DNA of 29,206 bases from assembly GCF_938045465.1 (NCBI RefSeq), contig NZ_CALIBF010000208.1, forward strand, positions 1-29,206. The letters run 5' to 3'. Below are positions 8,824-15,694 of the stretch, one piece after another. Below the pieces are notes generated by a model. That model was not told the origin of the DNA, did not search any database, and saw only the letters and a list, made by a program, of their open reading frames with translations. Origin of the DNA: an uncultured Campylobacter sp. (lineage in GTDB: Bacteria > Campylobacterota > Campylobacteria > Campylobacterales > Campylobacteraceae). Position 1 is the stretch's first letter; each line of letters begins with the position of its first letter. The position numbers and the translations under genes were made by a program.

Positions 8824-9567
8824 TTATTTTAAGAAAAACACACTGCTGCCGCTACCGCTTAAAAACATATCGCGGTACCTATCCATCTGCGGATATAGCT
8901 TTATGCACGGCGCGAAAAGATCGTTTAGCTGAAAGCCGCCATATCGCGCTAGCAGCTGCTCGCTGCCTAAACGCAACATCTCTTGCGCCTGCGCGGCGTT
9001 TATGTTTTGCATAAAGCTTGCGCGAAACTCGTTATAAACTGCACCGGTGGAGCAAAAGATCGCTGGCGTTAAAATTTCGATCGCAGGCAGCCGGTCCTCG
9101 AAAGGCTCGATGATCTCGCCGATGCCGCGCACGTTTGCGGCCTCAAGTCCGCTAACAAAAAACGCGACGTCCGCGCCGATATTTTGCGCGATCGCTATAA
9201 GCCGCTCGCGCGAAATTTTTAAGCCTAATTCCTCGTTCGCAAGTCGCAAAAACGCCGCCGCATCGCTACTGCCGCCCCCAAGACCCGCGCCGATCGGAAT
9301 ATGTTTTTTAAGCACGATCTTGTGCGAGCTGAAAAATTCCGCAAACTCGCGCGCAAAGCCCGCCTGCTCAAGCGCCGCCTTGGCTTTTAAAATTATGTTA
9401 TCCGCGATCTGCGCGGCGCCACATTCAAGCGCAAAGCCGCTCGCGCGCTCGAAGCTTATCTCATCAAACAGCTCCCTGCGCAGCACGAAGCGCGAGGCGA
9501 TCTCGTGGTAGCCGCCGCGCGTGCCGACGACTTTTAAAAAAACATTGATCTTTGCATAGGCCTTCAA
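8824..9567 (-). CDS. ispE: 4-diphosphocytidyl-2-C-methyl-D-erythritol kinase (TTG start)
   Basis: ATP-dependent kinase of the MEP (non-mevalonate) isoprenoid pathway, cytosolic. 247 residues, as expected for Campylobacterota. The GHMP-kinase ATP loop PIGAGLGGGSSDAA is at residues 91-104; the N-terminal AYAKINVFLKV and the C-terminal FLSGSGSSVFF (third GHMP motif) are intact. The start codon is TTG (9567-9565): the conserved N-terminus begins there, AAGGAG lies 7 bases upstream, and there is no in-frame ATG before it. The 795 bp upstream carry no gene, so ispE probably has its own promoter or depends on read-through from truB. Confidence 0.94.
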   Translation of the reverse strand: MKAYAKINVFLKVVGTRGGYHEIASRFVLRRELFDEISFERASGFALECGAAQIADNIILKAKAALEQAGFAREFAEFFSSHKIVLKKHIPIGAGLGGGSSDAAAFLRLANEELGLKISRERLIAIAQNIGADVAFFVSGLEAANVRGIGEIIEPFEDRLPAIEILTPAIFCSTGAVYNEFRASFMQNINAAQAQEMLRLGSEQLLARYGGFQLNDLFAPCIKLYPQMDRYRDMFLSGSGSSVFFLK

Positions 9568-10362
9568 ATTTTACTCCTTCTGCGCTTTGGTGCGCTTGCG
9601 TTAAATTTAGCCTGCAGCAAGCCCATCTGGCGCGATTAAAATTTTAATCCGTGCGCGAGTTAAATTTCAGTCTGCGGCACGCCCTGTCCAGTGCAATCAA
9701 AATTTAAAACCGCGTGCCGTGAAGTGCGCGCCGCGGAATTTAACCCACGATCGCGGCGCCCGATACGTAAATTTTATAAAGCGCGGAATTTTAAATCCGC
9801 AACGCGCGAGTTAAATTTCAACTCGCGGCGTAAATTTATCTCAGAGATTAAAATTCCAAGCCGGCAAAATTCTAGCCGCACTGCTACACGCCACACTAGA
9901 TCATAAATTTAGTTTAGCGGTACGCCGCCCGCTGTAAAATCAAACCCATCGGCGCAAACTACGTATTAAAATTTCATTCGACAAAAGCTGCTTGCTGCGC
10001 CGCAATAAGCCCCAACCTGCGCGCTTTTTAAATCGTCAAATTTTAATCTCGCGGCGCTTCACCATCGCGCGGCACAAGTAAATTTAAACGCCGCTCCGCC
10101 GCATTTAAATTTGGGTTTCGAAATTTTATTCCTTTTTGCGAGCGGCTACCGTCCGCCGTGCGTTGAAATTTATACCGCTTAAGGCCGATTTACGATCCGT
10201 GCGCAACGAAAGAACGCAATCCCCGCCGCCGCTCGTGATAAAATTTAATTGCACATAGCGGCGCGCTATGCGAGCAAATTTAAAACGCGCCGTATTTATA
10301 ACCGCTCAAATTTCAAGCCAGGGCCGCCCGATTAAAATTCCGTCGCAGGCTGGAGGCGCTGA
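9568..10362. other. Gene-free 795 bp comb of AAATTT words where csrA would be expected
   Basis: No ORF on either strand looks protein-like. A 71-codon frame on the plus strand (9691-9906) is Arg/Asn/Lys/Phe-rich because it translates the AAATTT words. By hand I count about 17 AAATTT and about 22 RAATTY (AAATTT, GAATTT, AAATTC) in 795 bases, roughly one every 36 bases, separated by GC-rich spacers. Several form palindromes or hairpins: a 16-base palindrome at 9634-9649, an 8-bp stem CGCGAGTT/AACTCGCG at 9805-9827 with an AAATTTC loop, and a 7-bp stem at 10254-10270. In C. jejuni (from memory) csrA lies between truB and ispE; no CsrA-like start such as MLILSRK is found here. Confidence 0.8.
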
Positions 10363-11211
10363 TTAAAACACGCCGCCCGCGATCGGGACGTCATTCCAAA
10401 GATACCTCACCTCTCCCGCGCTAATCTCGATGATCGAATAAAAATCGCCGCAGATAAGCAGGTAGCGCCCGTCCGCGCGGCTTGCCAGATCCTTTGCGGT
10501 AAGCTTCTTACCCGAGATCACGTCGCGCGCGTCGCCGTCGTAAAAGTTCGGCGCGAGGTCCAAAAACTCGAGCGGATTTAGCGCCGCCTCATCCGCAAAA
10601 CGCGGATCTTTCAAATGAAAAGCCCCCTCGCTCTGCCGCCTAAGCGCGCTTAGCGTACCGCAAACGCCTAGCTTTGCTGCTAAAATTTGCGCGAAAGAGC
10701 GCACGTAGCCGCCCTCGCTGAGTGCGACGCGAAAGCTCACGAAGGGATGAGCGTAGCTTAAAATTTCGGCATCAAAAACCCGCATCGAGCTCTCTTTCAA
10801 GCTCACCTCTTCGCCCGCGCGAGCGAGCTTGTATGCGCGCACGCCGCTAATTTTTTTGGCACTGAAAGCGGGCGGGATAAATTTTATCTCGCCGCGCATT
10901 TGCGCCATCGCAGCGTCTAAAACCTCGCGCGAAAGCGGCGGAATTTGCTCTACGCTCCCTATGTTTTCGTTATCGCCGCTTGGGCTCTGCGCGCCCAGCC
11001 ACAGCGTCGCGGCGTAAACTTTTGGCTCCTTTTTCAAAAACCTAAAAAAGCGCGCGTATTGCCCGAATGCTATGATCAGCGCGCCGCTTGCGAAGGGATC
11101 GAGCGTACCGCTAAAGCCCGCCTTTTTCACGCCGTATTTGCGCTTAAGAGCGCTTAAAAATTTATTGCTGCCGATGCCCGCGGGCTTGTCCGCCAAAAAC
11201 AATCTATTCAT
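10363..11211 (-). CDS. truB: tRNA pseudouridine(55) synthase TruB
   Basis: Isomerises U55 to pseudouridine in the T-loop of tRNAs. 282 residues. The N-terminal block LFLADKPAGIGSNKFLSALK and the catalytic GFSGTLDPFASGAL with nucleophile Asp38 are clear; YAATLWLGAQSPSGDNE and GGYVRSFAQILAAKLG are further TruB motifs. The C-terminal region is short, without an obvious full PUA domain, as usual in this group. The ATG lies 8 bases inside uvrD, so translation is coupled. Confidence 0.95.
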   Translation of the reverse strand: MNRLFLADKPAGIGSNKFLSALKRKYGVKKAGFSGTLDPFASGALIIAFGQYARFFRFLKKEPKVYAATLWLGAQSPSGDNENIGSVEQIPPLSREVLDAAMAQMRGEIKFIPPAFSAKKISGVRAYKLARAGEEVSLKESSMRVFDAEILSYAHPFVSFRVALSEGGYVRSFAQILAAKLGVCGTLSALRRQSEGAFHLKDPRFADEAALNPLEFLDLAPNFYDGDARDVISGKKLTAKDLASRADGRYLLICGDFYSIIEISAGEVRYLWNDVPIAGGVF

Positions 11212-13264
11212 AAGAGCCGATCTTTTCTACGAAATTTGACATTATCACGCGCGAAATTCCGCCGAAATTTATAGTGAGTCGGTCGCCATTTACCGCCGTG
11301 ATCTGTCCGATGCCAAAGAGTTTGTGCTTAATCAGCTCGCCCTTGCTAAAGCCGCTACTTTGCTCGCGCGGCGGCTCTTTAGCCACCAAACCCGCCTCGG
11401 CTATAAACCTGCTAGCGTCCAGCCTCTCGCGCTTGCCGCGATAAAAGCGACTGGCGGCAAAGCTAAGCGTAAGCGTGCGCTTAGCGCGCGTTATCGCTAC
11501 GTATGCGAGCCTGCGCTCCTCCTCGATGTCGCTACTATCGCCCAAAAGCGGGAAAAACCCCTCCTCCAGCCCGATTACGAAAAGATGCTCGAACTCAAGC
11601 CCCTTGCTTGCGTGCACGCTCATTATATTTATCGCATCGCCCATAATGGCGTCCTGATCGCTAAGAAGGCTTAGCTCGTTTAAAAATTCCGCCAGATCAA
11701 AATCGGGCTTATTGCTCGCTTCGTCCTTCAGCATAGCCAAAAACTCGTCGATGTTTGCAACGCGATCGGCGCCGTCGGGTAGCGAGGCGTAGTAAGCCTT
11801 TAGCCCGAAAGCAGGCTCCAGCGCGTCTATTTTTTTGATCGTATCCGCTAGCGCGGAGATAGAGGCAATGCCGCTTTTAAGCTCCGCTAGAGCCTGCGCC
11901 GCCTTGGCGCTAAGCCCCGCATCAGGCTCGCTAAACGCATCAAATAAACTGATGAGCCGCAGGCGCGAAAGCTCCTCGAGCTTCGCCAGCGAGACCTTGC
12001 CGATGCCGCGCTTGGGCACGTTTATGATCCGCCTCATCGAAAAATCGTCGTGCTCGTCGTTTACTAAGCGCAGATAGGCGATCGTATCCTTGATCTCGGC
12101 GCGCTCGTAAAATTTCACGCCGCCTACCATTTTGTACGGGATTTTGGCGCGATTCAGCCCCTCTTCCAGTGCGCGCGAAAGAGCGTTTACGCGGTAAAGC
12201 ACGGCGATTTGAGAGGGCGCTACGCCGCTTGAAAGCAGCTTTTTGATGGCTTCTGCGATCTTTGCCGCCTCGATACTCTCCTCGTCTGAACGCAAAATTT
12301 CGATCTTTTCGCCGCCGCCGTTCATACTAGTAAGGCTCTTGCCGAGGCGGTTTTTGTTATGCGAGATGAGCTCGTTGGCGGCATTTAAAATTTCATCCGT
12401 AGAGCGGTAATTTTGCTCGAGTTTGATAAATTTTACGTTTGAGAACTGATCTTTAAAATTTAGAATATTTTCTATCCGCGCGCCGCGCCAGCCGTAGATA
12501 CTCTGATCGTCATCGCCCACTACTACGAGGTTTTCGTGCGCGGTGCAGAGCTTTTGCAGCAGTTTGAATTGAATGTCGTTGGTGTCCTGATACTCATCCA
12601 CCGTGATATAAGCGTAACGGCGCGAAATTTCATCGCATAGCCGCTCATTCGCGCTTAAAATTTTATACGGCAAGATCAGCAGATCATCGAAATCCACCAG
12701 ATTATTCGTCGCCAAATACGCCTCGTAGCGCTTATATGCATCAGCGCAATGCGCGTAAAATCCGCTATACATCCTACTTAGCTCGTCATCTTCGCCCTTT
12801 AGAAGCTCGTCGATATCTTTGGGGCCGATCAGAGAATTTTTGTAGGTTGAAATTTTGGCTGCTAATAGCGACGTGGGCAAATTTATCTCAAAGCCCTTGA
12901 TGATCTTTTTCTTATCGTCGGTATCGATTACTTGGAAGTTTGCGCTGCATCCAAGCTCGTTAATATGAAATTTCAAAAACAAAAGCCCGAATTTATGAAA
13001 GGTGCACAGAAGCGGCACGCTGCTTAAATTTAGCCCGCTTATCAGATTAAGCGCTCGCGAGCGCATCTCGGCGGCGGCTTTGTTCGTAAACGTAAGTGTG
13101 AGAGTATTTTCCGCAGGCACGCCGTTTGAGAGCAAGTAGGCAAGGCGCGCGGTGATCGTTTTAGTTTTGCCGCTACCCGCACCCGCTAGGATTAGCATCG
13201 CTCCGTCCACATGACTCGCAGCCTCGCGCTGAGCGGGATTAAGACCTTCTAAAATATCGCTCAT
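11204..13264 (-). CDS. uvrD: ATP-dependent 3'-5' DNA helicase, UvrD/PcrA family
   Basis: Superfamily 1A helicase for repair and replication-conflict processing. 686 residues. Motifs in order: Q-motif LNPAQREA, Walker A AGAGSGKT (Lys33), TLTFTNKAA, motif II VDEYQDTN, motif III VVGDDDQSIYGWRGA, motif IV LEQNYRS, motif V SVHASKGLEFEHLFVIGL and motif VI AYVAITRAK. The last 45 residues (KHKLFGIGQI... INFGGISRVI) resemble the Tudor-like RNA-polymerase-binding tail of PcrA/UvrD. The ATG overlaps the stop of the preceding gene by 4 bases (ATGA) and has no ribosome binding site of its own, so it probably relies on coupling. UvrD, PcrA or Rep naming is uncertain. Confidence 0.93.
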   Translation of the reverse strand: MSDILEGLNPAQREAASHVDGAMLILAGAGSGKTKTITARLAYLLSNGVPAENTLTLTFTNKAAAEMRSRALNLISGLNLSSVPLLCTFHKFGLLFLKFHINELGCSANFQVIDTDDKKKIIKGFEINLPTSLLAAKISTYKNSLIGPKDIDELLKGEDDELSRMYSGFYAHCADAYKRYEAYLATNNLVDFDDLLILPYKILSANERLCDEISRRYAYITVDEYQDTNDIQFKLLQKLCTAHENLVVVGDDDQSIYGWRGARIENILNFKDQFSNVKFIKLEQNYRSTDEILNAANELISHNKNRLGKSLTSMNGGGEKIEILRSDEESIEAAKIAEAIKKLLSSGVAPSQIAVLYRVNALSRALEEGLNRAKIPYKMVGGVKFYERAEIKDTIAYLRLVNDEHDDFSMRRIINVPKRGIGKVSLAKLEELSRLRLISLFDAFSEPDAGLSAKAAQALAELKSGIASISALADTIKKIDALEPAFGLKAYYASLPDGADRVANIDEFLAMLKDEASNKPDFDLAEFLNELSLLSDQDAIMGDAINIMSVHASKGLEFEHLFVIGLEEGFFPLLGDSSDIEEERRLAYVAITRAKRTLTLSFAASRFYRGKRERLDASRFIAEAGLVAKEPPREQSSGFSKGELIKHKLFGIGQITAVNGDRLTINFGGISRVIMSNFVEKIGSYE

Positions 13265-13668
13265 TTTGAAAAAATTTTACGCGATTTTTCGCGCTTAAGC
13301 CACTCGGATTCGGGCTGGGAGAAATTTACCGCGATAGGCTTGCCGTCCACGACGATCTGTAAAACCGCGTAAAACGGCACGCTAAGCGTGCTTGCAAAAT
13401 CCTGCGGTCCAAATCCCGCCTCGAAAACCAGCTCATCCTTGCTAAGATGCGCGCTAGAAAGCGTGTATTCCTCCAGCTGCAAAAAGATCGCGGGCATTTT
13501 GAAGCTTTTTAAAATTTCCTCCGGTAGCGGCGGGTCAAATTTTATCTGATCCGTCCTCACAACGATGCCAAATCCGCATCCAAGAGCCAAAACGTAGTCC
13601 AAAACCGCGCCTATATTCGCGCTGCTCGCAGCGATAAATTTATCGTCTTTTAAAATTTTATCTATCAT
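13261..13668 (-). CDS. Conserved hypothetical, possible SspB-like Clp adaptor
   Basis: 135 residues, no signal peptide or membrane segment, so cytosolic. Equivalent by position to C. jejuni Cj1100 (from memory). The order of elements resembles stringent starvation protein B: an N-terminal helix (AVLDYVLALG), the strand GIVVRTD, PPLPEEI, the strand IFLQLEEYTLSSAHL, then LSKDELVFEAGFG and LSVPFYAVLQIVVDG. E. coli SspB has comparable segments (NDEVRFNARFG, VSVPLAAVLAIY). SspB binds ssrA-tagged proteins and tethers them to ClpX. The long acidic C-terminal tail of SspB is missing; instead there is a basic end, WLKREKSRKIFSK. Purine-rich GAGGGG precedes the ATG two bases after the pepF stop, and the gene overlaps uvrD by 4 bases. 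The gene is real; the SspB link is my inference by eye. Confidence 0.85.
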   Translation of the reverse strand: MIDKILKDDKFIAASSANIGAVLDYVLALGCGFGIVVRTDQIKFDPPLPEEILKSFKMPAIFLQLEEYTLSSAHLSKDELVFEAGFGPQDFASTLSVPFYAVLQIVVDGKPIAVNFSQPESEWLKREKSRKIFSK

Positions 13669-13669
13669 C

Positions 13670-15583
13670 CTAACCCCTCACAAACTCATCTACAAGCGCC
13701 GCGACCTGCTCTATGCCGATGCGCCAAAACTCGCTTTTATTGATGTCAAAGCCGAATTTTGCCACTAGCTTTTGCGGCGCGTCGCTGCCGCCCGAGCTTA
13801 AAAACTCGGTGTAAATTTGAACGAAATTTTCGAGCCTGCCGCTCTTATACAGCCCGTAAAGCGCGAGCACCAAAAGCTGCGCGTAGGCGTAGGAGTAGCA
13901 GTAAAACGGCGAGTGAACGAAGTGCGGGATGTAGCTCCACCAGCTTTTGTAATGATCCTGCAAGATTAGCTCGCCAGCAAACATCTTGCGCGATTCCTCC
14001 ATCCAAAGCTCGTCGATCTGCCCCGTGCTTAGCTCATCCGCGCTCGCATGCACGCGCCGTTCAAAGGTCGTAAATCCGATCTGGCGGTAAAGCGTAGCGA
14101 AGATATCTTCGATCTTTGCCGCAAGCATCGCTCTTAGCGCGGTCTTATCGCTTGCGGTCTGCGATGGCGTATCCGTATCGCGTGCTGCAAGCTCGCACGA
14201 ACCCGCAGAGCCTTGCGAAGCGGAGTTTTTTACGGCGCGCTCGTTTGGAATTTCACCGCCCTGAGCCTCTTGCGAAGCGTCGCGCTTTAAATTTTGCGAG
14301 CTGTCCGAGGCGGCGGCGCTTTTTAAATTTTGCGAGCCGTTTAAATTTGAAAAATTTTCGCGCATATAATCAAACACCAGCATCTCGCAGAAAACCGACG
14401 CAGTCTCCGCCGTCGTTAGCGGCGTGAAGGAGTTAAAATAGCCCACGCCGTAGCTTAGATACTGATGTATCGCGTGCCCCAGCTCGTGCGCGAGGGTAAA
14501 TACGTCGCGGCGCTTGCGCGTGAAATTTAAAAGCACGAAAGGGTGCGTGTCGCGCGAGCCCGAATGCGAAAACGCGCCGCTTTGCTTATTTTGCGCGGGC
14601 ATCGCGTCGATCCAGTTTCGCTCAAACGCGATTAGCGCAATCTGCTTAAATTTCGGGCTGAATTTTTCAAACGCCGCTAGCACGATCTGCTTAGCCTGCT
14701 CGAAGCTAAACTCGCTCTCATCGCCGCTAAGCGGCGCGTATCTGTCGTAATCATACAGCGCGTCGTAGCCTAAAATTTCGCGCTTTTTGGCGTAAAATTT
14801 GCCGACCAGAGCGAAGCTTCGCTCCGCCTCTGCGATTAGCGCATCGACGCTTGCGATGTTTATCTGATTTTCTTCGTGCATCACCGACTCAGCTTTATCG
14901 TAGCCGCGCAGCTCGCAGCGAATTTTAAGATCGGTTTTGATCATATTGTAGATGTAGCCAAGCAGGTGGGAATTCTGCTCTAGCACCGCGCTTAGCGAGG
15001 CTGCGGCGTCCTTTCGCACTTCGCGATCAGAGCTATGAAGCAGACTTAAAATTTCCTCCTCGCCAAGCTTGCGCCCGCGAAAATCAAAGCTCATCCGCGC
15101 CATACTCTCGTCAAAAAGCCGCGAAAACGCCTCGCCGCTTACGGGCGATGTTTTTAAAAGCACGCTTTCTTGCAGAAGGCTTAACTGGTGGGCCTTGCGC
15201 TGCTTAAGCAGGCTCAAATAGTATCTAAATCTCCCGCCCCCTGCGATAAATTCGTCCTGTTTTGCGGCGTCAAGCTCGTTAAACTCGAGCTCAAAAAATA
15301 GCAGGCTTTGCGAAATGTCGTTGCAAGACTGCTCCGTCTTGGCTTGCTGCGCCCCAAGGCTCGTATCTCGCGCGAATCTTAGATGCGCGAAGCTCATTAT
15401 CTTGCCGATCTGCTCGCTGATGCTCTCATAAAGCTCAAGCGCGCCTAAAAATTCCTCCGCGCTAAGAGCGTGCAACCTGTCTTTAAATTTAGCTTCAAAA
15501 TCCAGAGCCTGCGCAGCCGCGCTATCTATCGCGCCGCTGAATTCCGCTTCGTTTGCAAACAGCTCGCCTAAATTCCAATTCAT
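13670..15583 (-). CDS. pepF: Oligoendopeptidase F (M3 family zinc peptidase)
   Basis: Cytosolic zinc metallopeptidase that cleaves short peptides, for example those released by Clp proteases. 637 residues from the chosen ATG at 15583, which has AAAGGAAA at ideal spacing; an in-frame ATG 12 codons earlier lacks a good site. The zinc site is HELGHA at 366-371, with third ligand Glu393 in TTAETASVFCEML, and the C-terminal HFVHSPFYCYSYAYAQL block is intact. Odd feature: about 65 low-complexity residues (roughly 411-475, DNA about 14144-14353), rich in Ser, Asn, Gln, Ala and Asp, interrupt the domain after NF and include the repeated unit SQNLK. Removing them gives a length near the 570-580 typical of the family. 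Upstream lies the sstT terminator, so pepF has its own promoter. Confidence 0.93.
   Translation of the reverse strand: MNWNLGELFANEAEFSGAIDSAAAQALDFEAKFKDRLHALSAEEFLGALELYESISEQIGKIMSFAHLRFARDTSLGAQQAKTEQSCNDISQSLLFFELEFNELDAAKQDEFIAGGGRFRYYLSLLKQRKAHQLSLLQESVLLKTSPVSGEAFSRLFDESMARMSFDFRGRKLGEEEILSLLHSSDREVRKDAAASLSAVLEQNSHLLGYIYNMIKTDLKIRCELRGYDKAESVMHEENQINIASVDALIAEAERSFALVGKFYAKKREILGYDALYDYDRYAPLSGDESEFSFEQAKQIVLAAFEKFSPKFKQIALIAFERNWIDAMPAQNKQSGAFSHSGSRDTHPFVLLNFTRKRRDVFTLAHELGHAIHQYLSYGVGYFNSFTPLTTAETASVFCEMLVFDYMRENFSNLNGSQNLKSAAASDSSQNLKRDASQEAQGGEIPNERAVKNSASQGSAGSCELAARDTDTPSQTASDKTALRAMLAAKIEDIFATLYRQIGFTTFERRVHASADELSTGQIDELWMEESRKMFAGELILQDHYKSWWSYIPHFVHSPFYCYSYAYAQLLVLALYGLYKSGRLENFVQIYTEFLSSGGSDAPQKLVAKFGFDINKSEFWRIGIEQVAALVDEFVRG
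14284..14335. repeat. Direct repeat inside the pepF insertion
   Basis: The 16-base word TTTAAATTTTGCGAGC occurs at 14284-14299 and again at 14320-14335, exactly 36 bases (12 codons) apart, and encodes the repeated SQNLK peptide. Three more RAATTY words follow or precede within about 70 bases (a GAATTT near 14250, AAATTT near 14343 and 14351). The local texture matches the intergenic AAATTT combs, not the rest of pepF. Confidence 0.85.
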
Positions 15584-15631
15584 CGATTTCCTTTTAAAAT
15601 TTTTGGATAATTTTATCAAAAAAGAATAAGT

Positions 15632-15677
15632 AAAATTTTAAAAACCGCGAGATCCGCCGCCTCAGCGGAATTCGCGG
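15632..15677 (-). terminator. Factor-independent terminator of sstT
   Basis: Inverted repeat CCGCGAGATCCGC (15645-15657) and GCGGAATTCGCGG (15665-15677), 13-base arms with two mismatches, 7-base loop. Read on the minus strand it is followed by TTTTTAAAATTTT. It lies 18 bases past the sstT stop and upstream of the pepF start, separating the two units. The palindrome TAAAATTTTA flanks the hairpin on both sides (15631-15640 and 15678-15687). Confidence 0.8.
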
Positions 15678-15694
15678 TAAAATTTTAAGGTGAG

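Noticed and set aside
9691..9906. 71-codon open frame on the plus strand in the truB-ispE gap
   Set aside because: Composition is Arg, Asn, Lys, Phe and Ser from reading AAATTT and GCG words; no ribosome binding site, and it opposes the direction of the surrounding operon.
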